Below, piece by piece: positions 19,082-26,639 of a DNA stretch of 64,000 nt. This DNA comes from Nocardioides daeguensis (lineage in GTDB: Bacteria; Actinomycetota; Actinomycetes; Propionibacteriales; Nocardioidaceae), in the NCBI RefSeq assembly GCF_019192965.1, contig NZ_JAHTKU010000013.1, forward strand, positions 1-64,000. Direction: 5' to 3'. The notes below the pieces were generated by a model. That model was not told where the DNA came from. It saw only the letters and a program-made list of their open reading frames with translations, and did not search any database. Within the stretch, counting starts at the first letter, position 1. Each line of letters begins with the position of its first letter. Both the position numbers and the translations under genes were made by a program.

Positions 19082-20328
19082 GCCGTCGCCTCCTTCGGCA
19101 GCCGGAAGATAGCTCGCACCAGCGGGGGAGCGGCGATGAACAAGACGATGAGGGACTGGATGACCAGCACGATCTCGACCGGGATGCCCTCGGCGGCGGC
19201 CATCGAGAAGCCACCGGCCTTGAGCCCGCCGAACAGGAGGCCGGCGGCGAGGATGCCGAGCGGGCGCGAGCGGCCGAGCAGGGCGACGGTGATGGCATCG
19301 AACCCGATGCCGGCGTCGAGGTCGACGGTGACGCCGCTGGTCGTCGTACCGAGGATCTGGTTGACGCCCGCCAGGCCCACCAGACCGCCGGCGATCAGCA
19401 TCACCACGAGGTAGGTGCGGCCCACGTTGATGCCGGCGGCGCGCGCGGCGTCGGGGTTCTCGCCGACGGCCCGGAACCGGAAGCCGAGCGCCGACTTGTT
19501 CAGCAGCCACCACACCACGGCCACCGCGACGAGCGCGATCAGGAAGCCGGCGTGGAGGTTGAACCGGTCGCCGAGCAGCTTGGGCAGGACCACCGACTCC
19601 GGCATCGGCTGCGACTTCGGGTTCAACGAGCCCGGCGCCTGCAGCAGGCCCTGCTTGGAGAGTGCGTAGAAGACCAGGTAGTAGCCGACGTAGTTGAGCA
19701 TGATCGTGACGATCACCTCGTGCGCGCCGCTCTGCGCCTTGAGGAAGCCCGCGATGCCGGCCCACAGGGCGCCGGCCAGTGCACCGGCGAGCACGGCGAG
19801 CGGCAGGTGCAGCACCGTCGGCAGGTCGACGCTGACGCCGACCCAGCCGGCGGCGGCGCCGGCCAGCAGCATCTGGCCGCGACCACCGATGTTGAACATG
19901 CCGGCCCGGAAGGCCAGGCCGACGCCGAGGCCCGCGAGGATGAGCGGGCCGGCGAACTTGAGGGTCTCCGTCAGCGGGCGGATCCGGCCCTGGAAGCCCT
20001 CGAGGTTCGTGTTGTAGACCGCGCCGCGGAACAGCGCGCTGTAGGCGTCGGAGATCGAGGTCCACACGGCGCTGAAGAAGTCGGTGGGCCGGGCGCCGAT
20101 GTAGCCGGCCGTGTCGCGGACGTTCTCGTCGGTCAGCAGGATCATCAGCGACCCGACGACCACCGCCAAGAAGACCGACAGGACCGCGACCATGGCGTTG
20201 CCGGCCACGATCTCGCGCAGCACGCCGTCGAAGCGGCCGGGCTGCTGGGGCGGCTCCTTCGGGTCCTTCACCGCGCCGGCTGCCGGCGCCCCGGCGGGGG
20301 CCGGCTGGGTCTCGTCGTTCGTGCTCAC
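19078..20328 (-). CDS. Nucleoside ABC transporter permease 1
   Basis: A 416-residue permease. A 40-residue Pro/Ala/Gln-rich cytoplasmic N-terminus precedes about nine membrane helices. FRAGMFNIGGRGQMLLAG near residue 140 and FRFRAVGENPDAARAAGI near 285 are the family loops, paralogous to those of the second permease. GTG 20328 overlaps the ATPase stop by 4 bp (GTGA); the longer open frame upstream lies inside the ATPase gene. The two dissimilar permeases form the heterodimeric channel of the importer. Confidence 0.9.
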   Translation of the reverse strand: MSTNDETQPAPAGAPAAGAVKDPKEPPQQPGRFDGVLREIVAGNAMVAVLSVFLAVVVGSLMILLTDENVRDTAGYIGARPTDFFSAVWTSISDAYSALFRGAVYNTNLEGFQGRIRPLTETLKFAGPLILAGLGVGLAFRAGMFNIGGRGQMLLAGAAAGWVGVSVDLPTVLHLPLAVLAGALAGALWAGIAGFLKAQSGAHEVIVTIMLNYVGYYLVFYALSKQGLLQAPGSLNPKSQPMPESVVLPKLLGDRFNLHAGFLIALVAVAVVWWLLNKSALGFRFRAVGENPDAARAAGINVGRTYLVVMLIAGGLVGLAGVNQILGTTTSGVTVDLDAGIGFDAITVALLGRSRPLGILAAGLLFGGLKAGGFSMAAAEGIPVEIVLVIQSLIVLFIAAPPLVRAIFRLPKEATA

Positions 20329-21839
20329 GCGGCCGTTCCTTCCGGGCGCTCGCCGGCCATCATCAGGCCGAGGGTCTCGCGAGGTGTGTCGGCCGGGACG
20401 ATGCCGACGACCTGTCCGCGGTAGAGGACCATGATCCGGTCCGAGAGGGCGACGATCTCGTCGAGCTCGGTGGAGACCAGGAGCACCGGTACGCCGGCGT
20501 CGCGCGTGGCCACCACCTGCTTGTGGATGAACTCGATGGAGCCGACGTCGACGCCGCGGGTCGGCTGCGCGGCGACCAGCAGGTTGAGGTCGCGCGACAG
20601 CTCGCGGGCCACGACGACCTTCTGCTGGTTGCCGCCCGAGAGCTGGCCCGCCTTGGCCTGGATCCCGGACGCGCGGACGTCGTACTCCTCGAGGGTGCGT
20701 TGCGCGAAGTCCTCGAGGTAGCCGGAGCGGATGGTGCCCGCGGACACGAACGGCTTGCCGTGGCTGCGGTTGAGCATCAGGTTCTCGGCGATCGTGAACT
20801 CGCCGACCAGGCCGTCGACCTGACGGTCCTCCGGGATGAACCCGACGCCCGCGTCGAGGACCTTGCGGACCGACCGACCGACCAGTTCGTGGTCGGCGAG
20901 CCGGATCGAGCCGTGGACGTGGGCCTGCAGGCCCATGATCGCCTCGGTGAGCTCGGTCTGGCCGTTGCCCTGGACGCCGGCCACGCCGAGCACCTCGCCG
21001 CGCGCGATCGTGAAGCTGATCCCGTCGAGGTGGGCGTGGCCCGCGTCGTCGGTGACGCGGAGGTCGCGCACGACGAACATGTCGGGTCCCGGCTGGGCCG
21101 GCTCCTTGTGCACCGTCAGCTCGACCGGGCGGCCGACCATGAGGGCGGCGAGCTCGGCGTTGGTGGCGGTGGGGCTGGCCTCGCCGACGACCGCGCCACG
21201 ACGGATGACGGTGATCCGGTCGGCGATCGCGCGGACCTCGCGCAGCTTGTGGCTGATGAAGACGATCGCGGTGCCCGAGGCGCGGAGCTGACGCATGATC
21301 CCCATCAGCTCGTCGGTCTCCTGCGGGGTGAGCACCGCGGTCGGCTCGTCGAAGACGAGGACCCGGGCGTCGCGGGAGAGCGCCTTGATGATCTCGACGC
21401 GCTGCTGGACGCCGACGGGCAGGCTCTCGACCAGGGCGTCGGGGTCGACGTCGAACCCGAAGCGCTGGGAGATCTCCCGGACCCGCTGGCGCGCGGCGTC
21501 GAGGTCGAGGGTGCCGGCGAACCCGGTGGCCTCGTGGCCGAGCATCACGTTCTCGGCGACGGTGAAGACGGGGACCAGCATGAAGTGCTGGTGGACCATG
21601 CCGATGCCGGCGGCCATGGCGTCGCCGGGGCCGGACAGCCGGAGGGGCGCGCCGTCGAGGAAGATCTCGCCCTCGTCGGCCTGGTAGAGGCCGTAGAGGA
21701 CGTTCATCAACGTCGACTTGCCGGCGCCGTTCTCGCCGAGCAGGGCGAGGATCTCGCCCTCGCCGACGGTGAGGGAGATCCGGTCGTTGGCGACCAGGGG
21801 GCCGAAGCGCTTGGTGATGCCCCGGAGTTCGAGCGTCAT
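20325..21839 (-). CDS. Nucleoside ABC transporter ATP-binding protein (double ABC domain)
   Basis: A 504-residue ATPase with two fused ABC domains, as in RnsB/YufO-type importers. The first has Walker A GENGAGKST near residue 35, a Q-loop, and Walker B RVLVFDEPTAVLTPQE near 160. The second has the degenerate GVQGNGQTELTEAI (near 275), signature LSGGNQQKVVVARELS (near 405) and LLVAAQPTRGVDVGSIEF. The asymmetry between half-sites is usual for this class. It follows the substrate-binding lipoprotein gene after a 145-bp gap that contains a strong hairpin, and is coupled to permease 1. Confidence 0.93.
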   Translation of the reverse strand: MTLELRGITKRFGPLVANDRISLTVGEGEILALLGENGAGKSTLMNVLYGLYQADEGEIFLDGAPLRLSGPGDAMAAGIGMVHQHFMLVPVFTVAENVMLGHEATGFAGTLDLDAARQRVREISQRFGFDVDPDALVESLPVGVQQRVEIIKALSRDARVLVFDEPTAVLTPQETDELMGIMRQLRASGTAIVFISHKLREVRAIADRITVIRRGAVVGEASPTATNAELAALMVGRPVELTVHKEPAQPGPDMFVVRDLRVTDDAGHAHLDGISFTIARGEVLGVAGVQGNGQTELTEAIMGLQAHVHGSIRLADHELVGRSVRKVLDAGVGFIPEDRQVDGLVGEFTIAENLMLNRSHGKPFVSAGTIRSGYLEDFAQRTLEEYDVRASGIQAKAGQLSGGNQQKVVVARELSRDLNLLVAAQPTRGVDVGSIEFIHKQVVATRDAGVPVLLVSTELDEIVALSDRIMVLYRGQVVGIVPADTPRETLGLMMAGERPEGTAA

Positions 21840-21930
21840 GGAGGGATCCTCTCGGAGCCGACGAGAAGTTGCCAGCAGGTGCGTCGCGAACGCCGCGGCG
21901 ATTCCACGGCGTTCCGGGGCAGGGAAGCAT

Positions 21931-21961
21931 CCGGGGGAGGTCGGGAACCGACCTCCCCCGG
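21931..21961 (-). terminator. 14-bp perfect hairpin between bmp and the ATPase gene
   Basis: CCGGGGGAGGTCGG paired with CCGACCTCCCCCGG around a 3-nt loop. It lies 24 bp after the stop of the lipoprotein gene and 91 bp before the ATPase ATG, with no T-tract. It probably acts as a partial terminator or 3' mRNA-protecting stem, giving more binding protein than transporter. Confidence 0.65.
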
Positions 21962-21984
21962 ACCCCGCTAGCGCGGGACGGTGC

Positions 21985-23091
21985 TCACTTCTGGTTGAGG
22001 TACGACGTCACCGGGATGGTGCCGTCGATGATGCCGGCCTTGACCGTGTCGAGCTCGGACTGCAGCGTCGGGGAGACCTTCGACTCGAAGTTGTGGAACG
22101 GCGCGATGCCGACCCCGTCGTTCTCGAGCGTGCCGACGTACGGCGTCGGGTCGAAGTTGCCCTCACCCGCGGCCACGACGGCCTCGATGGTGGAGGTCTT
22201 CATGTTCTTCAGGATCGAGGTGAGGACCAGCGCCTGGGTCTTGGGGTCGGTCTCGTAGAAGTCGGCGTCGACACCGACCAGCGCGACGTCCTTGCCGGAG
22301 TCCTCGATCGCGGTGAGCGCGCCCTGGTAGATCGGGCCACCGACCGGCAGGATCACGTCGGCGTTCTTGTCCAGGATCGACTTGGCGGTGTTGGTCGCCT
22401 TCTCGTTGGCGTCGAAGCCACCGGTGAAGACGCCCTTGTCGTTGCCCTCCCAGCCGATGAGCTTGACGTCCTTGCCCTTCTGCTGGTTGTAGTAGTCCAC
22501 GCCCTGCTTGAAGCCGTCCATGAAGATCGTGACGGTCGGGAACGGCTGGCCGCCGTAGGTGCCGACGGTGCCGGTCTTCGTGTAGTCCGCCGCGGCGTAG
22601 CCGGCCAGGAAGGCGGCCTGCGCGGTGTCGTAGAGGATCGGCTTGATGTTGGGGGCGTCGGCCTTGCCGTCGAAGGTCTTGCCGTCGGCGCCACCGTCAG
22701 CGGCGTCGTCGATGAGGACGTACTCGATCTCGGGGTTGGCCTTGGCCGACTCGATGGTCGCGGCGGAGAGCGCGAAGCCGACGGTCACGATCAGGTCGCA
22801 GCCCTGGCCGACGAGGTTCTCGAGGTTGGGGGCGTAGTCCTGGTCGGTCTTGGACTGGACGTCCTTGTAGTCGGTGCCGAGCTCCTTGGCCGCGTCCTTC
22901 AGGCCCTCGTAGCTGAGCTGGTTGAACGACTTGTCGTCGAAGCCGCCCGCGTCGGAGACGATGCAGGGGAGGAAGTCGCTCTTGGCCGAGCCCTTCTTGT
23001 CCTCGTCGGGGGCGTCGCCACATGCGGCCAGGGCCGCGCTCGCCATGAGCGCCACGGCCGCGGCGGCCGTCGTCCTCTTCCAGGTCTTCAC
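21985..23091 (-). CDS. BmpA-family nucleoside-binding lipoprotein
   Basis: A 368-residue substrate-binding lipoprotein of the basic membrane protein (BMP/PnrA/Med) family. Signal peptide with lipobox ALAAC at C24. The periplasmic-binding fold follows: CIVSDAGGFDDKSFNQLSYEG (ligand aspartates and the aromatic that stacks on the base), a hinge, and VGGPIYQGALTAIEDSG near 260. Family members bind purine and pyrimidine nucleosides. GTG 23091 is chosen because GGAGG (23098-23102) is correctly spaced and the signal peptide begins there. This is one of the few units here with a clear Shine-Dalgarno leader. Its partners are the ATPase and two permeases downstream; cdd and deoA are divergent. Confidence 0.92.
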   Translation of the reverse strand: MKTWKRTTAAAAVALMASAALAACGDAPDEDKKGSAKSDFLPCIVSDAGGFDDKSFNQLSYEGLKDAAKELGTDYKDVQSKTDQDYAPNLENLVGQGCDLIVTVGFALSAATIESAKANPEIEYVLIDDAADGGADGKTFDGKADAPNIKPILYDTAQAAFLAGYAAADYTKTGTVGTYGGQPFPTVTIFMDGFKQGVDYYNQQKGKDVKLIGWEGNDKGVFTGGFDANEKATNTAKSILDKNADVILPVGGPIYQGALTAIEDSGKDVALVGVDADFYETDPKTQALVLTSILKNMKTSTIEAVVAAGEGNFDPTPYVGTLENDGVGIAPFHNFESKVSPTLQSELDTVKAGIIDGTIPVTSYLNQK

Positions 23092-23239
23092 AGATGTCCT
23101 CCAGGTCGGCGCCCGGCTCCGAGCGGCAGGGCAGCTTGTTTTCGGTTCGCACAGCGTTGGTTCTGGTATCCCGGGTGCATCCTCACCCAAGGACCGCCCG
23201 GCGGGAAGCGCATTCGTCGAAACGGTTACCAACTTGGGA

Positions 23240-23292
23240 CATTTCCCGTCGAGACCTGCCCACGCGCAAGATCCTCGCGAGAACGGGAAATG
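23240..23292. promoter_or_regulatory. Spaced inverted repeat upstream of cdd
   Basis: CATTTCCCGT (23240-23249) and ACGGGAAATG (23283-23292) are perfect 10-bp inverted copies 33 nt apart, the second ending 3 bp before the cdd -10 hexamer. In the divergent cdd/bmp region such paired half-sites could bind one regulator that controls both uptake and salvage. Confidence 0.45.
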
Positions 23293-23295
23293 GCC

Positions 23296-23301
23296 TAGCG
23301 T
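23296..23301 (+). promoter_or_regulatory. -10 element for cdd-deoA
   Basis: TAGCGT, 6 nt before GTG 23308. Confidence 0.5.
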
Positions 23302-23307
23302 GACCGC

Positions 23308-23754
23308 GTGGTCGACTGGGACATCCTCACGCAGGCGGCGCGGGACATCGCCGCACGGGCCTACGCGCCGTACTCCGGCTTCCGGGTGGGCGCCGCCGCG
23401 CTCGCCGACGACGGTCGCCTCGTGGTCGGCTGCAACGTCGAGAACGCGGCGTACGGCGTCACGCTGTGCGCCGAGTGCGGGCTCGTGTCGCAGCTGCACG
23501 CCACGGGGGGCGGCCGGCTCACCCACTTCGTGTGCGTCACCCGCGACTCGCAGGGCGACGCCGAGGTGATCATGCCGTGCGGGCGCTGCCGCCAGCTGCT
23601 GTGGGAGAACGGCGGCGCCGCCCTCGAGGTGCTGACCCCGACGGGGGTGCTGGCGATGGACGCCGTGCTGCCGCAGGCGTTCGGCCCCGCCGACCTCGAC
23701 CGCGCCGCCGACGGTGTGGCCCGCGTGGACACGACTGGTACAAACGCCTCGTGA
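23308..23754 (+). CDS. cdd: Cytidine deaminase
   Basis: A 148-residue zinc enzyme that converts cytidine or deoxycytidine to (deoxy)uridine. The active site is textbook: substrate loop YSGFRVGAA near residue 25, then zinc/catalytic CAEC near 55 and PCGRCRQLLWE near 92. Length is close to the tetrameric short-form enzyme with a slightly extended C-terminus. The last codons overlap the deoA GTG (GTGA). Sits next to the nucleoside importer so that imported cytidine is directed to uridine. Confidence 0.95.
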   Translation: MVDWDILTQAARDIAARAYAPYSGFRVGAAALADDGRLVVGCNVENAAYGVTLCAECGLVSQLHATGGGRLTHFVCVTRDSQGDAEVIMPCGRCRQLLWENGGAALEVLTPTGVLAMDAVLPQAFGPADLDRAADGVARVDTTGTNAS

Positions 23755-25040
23755 GCACGCACGACGCCGTCGAGGTCATCCACGCCAAGCGTGACGGTGG
23801 CACCCTGACCACCAGCCAGATCAACTGGATGGTCGACGCCTACACCCGCGCCGCCGTCGCCGACGAGCAGATGTCGTCGCTGCTGATGGCGATCCTGCTC
23901 CGGGGCATGGACCGTCGCGAGATCGCCGACTGGACCGCGGCGATGATCGCGTCCGGTGAGCGGATGGACTTCACCGCGCTGTCCCGCCCGACCGCGGACA
24001 AGCACTCCACCGGCGGCGTGGGCGACAAGATCACGCTGCCGCTCGCGCCGCTCGTCGCGGCGTGCGGGGTCGCCGTACCCCAGCTGTCCGGGCGGGGCCT
24101 GGGCCACACCGGAGGCACGCTGGACAAGCTCGAGTCGATCCCGGGCTGGCGCGCGCAGCTGTCCAACGAGGAGATGCTGGCGCAGCTGGAGTCCGTCGGC
24201 GCCGTGATCTGCGCGGCCGGCGACGGTCTCGCACCGGCCGACAAGAAGCTCTACGCGCTGCGCGACGTCACCGGAACCGTCGAGGCGATCCCGCTGATCG
24301 CGTCGTCGATCATGAGCAAGAAGATCGCCGAGGGCACCGGCGCGCTGGTGCTCGACGTCAAGGTCGGCAGCGGAGCGTTCATGAAGGACGTCGACCGGGC
24401 GCGCGAGCTGGCCGAGGTGATGGTCGGTCTCGGCACCGACGCCGGGGTGAGGACGGTCGCGCTGCTGACCGACATGTCGGTGCCGCTGGGTCTGACCGCC
24501 GGCAACGCGATCGAGGTCGCCGAGTCCGTCGAGGTGCTCGCCGGCGGCGGCCCCGCCGACGTGGTCGAGCTGACCCTCGCCCTGGCCCGCGAGATGCTCG
24601 CCGCGGCCGGCCGCGGCGACATCGACCCCGCCGACAAGCTCGCCGACGGGTCGGCGATGGACGCCTGGCGGCGGATGATCCAGGCGCAGGGCGGTGACCC
24701 CGACGCCGACCTGCCCGTCGCGCGCGAGCAGCATGTCGTGGTGGCGCCCGCCGACGGTGTGCTCACCCGGCTCGACGCCCTGTCCGTCGGCATCGCCGCC
24801 TGGCGCCTGGGCGCCGGCCGCGAGCGCAAGGAGGACCCGGTGCAGGCAGGTGCCGGCGTCGTGTGGCACGCCCGCCCGGGTGACACCGTCCGGGCGGGGG
24901 AGCCGCTCTTCACGCTGCACACCGACACCCCCGAGCGCTTCGAGCGCGCGCTGGCCTCGCTGGAGGGTGGCTACGACGTCGCGGCCCCCGGGACGACGTA
25001 CACACCTGGTCCGCTGGTCATCGAGGCCGTCCGCGGGTGA
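23751..25040 (+). CDS. deoA: Thymidine phosphorylase
   Basis: A 429-residue pyrimidine-nucleoside phosphorylase: thymidine or deoxyuridine (possibly uridine) plus phosphate gives the free base and (deoxy)ribose-1-phosphate. The phosphate-binding KHSTGGVGDK is near residue 82 and the family signature SGRGLGHTGGTLDKLE near 110. The substrate-site region KKIAEGTGALVLDVKVGSG follows, then a C-terminal alpha/beta domain with REQHVVVAPADGVL. GTG is fixed by its 4-bp overlap with cdd. The free uracil and thymine made here are what the pyrimidine catabolic genes beyond 30 kb could use. Confidence 0.95.
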   Translation: MSTHDAVEVIHAKRDGGTLTTSQINWMVDAYTRAAVADEQMSSLLMAILLRGMDRREIADWTAAMIASGERMDFTALSRPTADKHSTGGVGDKITLPLAPLVAACGVAVPQLSGRGLGHTGGTLDKLESIPGWRAQLSNEEMLAQLESVGAVICAAGDGLAPADKKLYALRDVTGTVEAIPLIASSIMSKKIAEGTGALVLDVKVGSGAFMKDVDRARELAEVMVGLGTDAGVRTVALLTDMSVPLGLTAGNAIEVAESVEVLAGGGPADVVELTLALAREMLAAAGRGDIDPADKLADGSAMDAWRRMIQAQGGDPDADLPVAREQHVVVAPADGVLTRLDALSVGIAAWRLGAGRERKEDPVQAGAGVVWHARPGDTVRAGEPLFTLHTDTPERFERALASLEGGYDVAAPGTTYTPGPLVIEAVRG

Positions 25041-25050
25041 CCTTGCGAAG

Positions 25051-25150
25051 CCGCGGTGAACGGCCGAAGGTCGAGGAGCGTCGGCGAGCTCGCGCCGCGG
25101 AGCAAGCGAGGTCGTGACGCGTCACGAGACCCGGCGAGGTGCTGCCGGAA
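25051..25150. repeat. 100-bp dispersed repeat, copy B
   Basis: Inverted copy of 17663-17762, starting 11 bp after the deoA stop. The pair brackets the transporter/cdd/deoA block at 7.3-kb spacing. No transposase is present between or beside the copies. Confidence 0.8.
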
Positions 25151-25176
25151 CTGTCGATGGACAGGTCCGGCAGCAC
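25139..25176. terminator. Stem-loop between convergent deoA and allG
   Basis: GTGCTGCCGGA pairs perfectly with TCCGGCAGCAC; inside the loop CTGTC and GACAG form a second stem. Located 99 bp after deoA and 57 bp past the allG stop on the other strand, so it could end both transcripts. It overlaps the end of repeat copy B. Confidence 0.6.
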
Positions 25177-25180
25177 GGCG

Positions 25181-25228
25181 AGGCGTCTCGATACGCCGCT
25201 CGCTGGCGCTCGCGGCTACTCGACGACC
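25181..25228. repeat. Short GC-rich near-palindromic repeat unit
   Basis: Core TCTCGATACGCCGCTCGCTG and GCGCTCGCGGCTACTCGACG form an imperfect palindrome. I associate this type of CTCGATACG...CTACTCGAC unit with frequent intergenic repeats in Nocardioides-like genomes; that link is from memory and only one copy is in this window. Confidence 0.4.
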
Positions 25229-25232
25229 TCGG

Positions 25233-26639
25233 TCAGCCCCGTTCCCGGGTACGCCGGGCCAGCTCGGCCAGCGCCGCGGGGAAGATCGACGCGGGCGGGG
25301 TGACCAGGCCGGCCCCCACCTGGCCGACACCGGCGACCTTGCCGGCCATGCCGGTGTTGATCTGCGGCAGGATGCCGGTGCGGCACACCGAGGTGACGTC
25401 GATGCCGGTGGCCGCGCCGGCGAAGTCGAGGACCGGGATCGGCCAGCGGTTGTTCTCGCCGATCGTGATCTCGCGCATCCGGCGACTCGTGGCCAGCGCG
25501 TCGGGCACGGTGCCGCCGACGAAGCGGACGATCGCGGGGGCCGCGGCCATCGCGAAGCCGCCGATGCCGGCGGTCTCGGTGATGGCGGAGTCGCCGATGT
25601 CGGGGTTGGCGTCGTCCGGGCCGTAGTCGCCGAGGAAGAGGCCGTCGGCGAGCTGGGCCGGACCGGTGAACCACTGGTCGCCGGTGCCCGACACCTGGAT
25701 GCCGAAGTCGGTGCCGTTGCGGGCCATCGCGACGACCATCGTCGAGCCGGGGACGTCGCGAGCGGCGTCGAGGGCCAGCTTGCAGGCCGGCATCGCGACG
25801 TTGAGGAAGAAGTGGTCGTTGCCGCCCATGAAGGCGAACGCCTCGGCGACCTCCTCCGCGGACCGCGACGAGCGGACCAGCGACGGCGCGATGTCGCGCA
25901 GCAGCATCAGGGTCCCGGCGCGGTTGCGGTTGTGCGCCTCGTCGCCCATCTGCAGCATCTGGCCGAGGATCGCGGTCGCGTCCACCGGACCGGCCGCCGA
26001 GACGGCCTCGCCGAGCAGCGGCCCGAGCACGTCGCGCATCCAGCGCAGCCGCTCGAGCACCTCGGGGCCGTAGGCGCCGTACCGCAGCACCTTGCCGAGG
26101 CCCTCGTTCAGCGAGCAGTACGTACGCCGGCCCGTGGCCGGATCCTCCAGCACGAACATCCACATCGACGGCGAGACCACGCCGGCCATCGGGCCGACCG
26201 CGCCGCGGTGGTGGCACGGCTCCAGCGAGACGTCGGTGCCGGACGCGAAGAGCGCCTCGGCGTCCTCCGGGTCCTCGACCAGGCCCTCGAACGCGGCGGC
26301 GCCCATCAGCGCGCCGCGCAGCGGACCCGACGCGCGGGCCCACTCGATCGGCGGGCCGGCGTGCAGGAACTGGCCCTTCTCGAGGCCGAGCAGCTCGGAG
26401 GCGGGCGCGACGCCGACGAGCATCGCCTGCACGTCGAGCATCCGGGAGACCGCGAGCGCGTTGGCGTCGCGGCGCAGCGGGTCGGCGGCGACGGTCGCGA
26501 GGTCGTCGGCGGTGCCGTCCATCGGCGGCTTCCAGTCGACCCGCTCCACGGGCACGGCCTGGCCGGCGACGGCGGTGGCGAACATGTCGGCGCCGACCGC
26601 GGCGACGGCGGTGGGGGCGACGCTGGGCAAGGCGGTCAT
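25233..26639 (-). CDS. allG: DUF1116 protein, oxamate carbamoyltransferase subunit AllG-like
   Basis: A 468-residue DUF1116 (YlbE/AllG) protein. Recognisable stretches are DVQAMLVGVAPASELLG near residue 75, PIEWARASGPLRGALMGA near 105, LEPCHHRGAVGPMAGVVSPSMW near 150, the MGDEAHNRNRAGT region near 240 and FMGGNDHFFLNVAMP near 285. In E. coli the AllF-AllG-AllH (FdrA-YlbE-YlbF) complex makes oxamate and carbamoyl phosphate from oxalurate. Here the gene ends an allH-allF-allG operon with 4-bp ATGA overlaps. With barbiturase and carbamate kinase in the same island the true substrate may be ureidomalonate rather than oxalurate. The family call is firm; the substrate is inference. Confidence 0.85.
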   Translation of the reverse strand: MTALPSVAPTAVAAVGADMFATAVAGQAVPVERVDWKPPMDGTADDLATVAADPLRRDANALAVSRMLDVQAMLVGVAPASELLGLEKGQFLHAGPPIEWARASGPLRGALMGAAAFEGLVEDPEDAEALFASGTDVSLEPCHHRGAVGPMAGVVSPSMWMFVLEDPATGRRTYCSLNEGLGKVLRYGAYGPEVLERLRWMRDVLGPLLGEAVSAAGPVDATAILGQMLQMGDEAHNRNRAGTLMLLRDIAPSLVRSSRSAEEVAEAFAFMGGNDHFFLNVAMPACKLALDAARDVPGSTMVVAMARNGTDFGIQVSGTGDQWFTGPAQLADGLFLGDYGPDDANPDIGDSAITETAGIGGFAMAAAPAIVRFVGGTVPDALATSRRMREITIGENNRWPIPVLDFAGAATGIDVTSVCRTGILPQINTGMAGKVAGVGQVGAGLVTPPASIFPAALAELARRTRERG

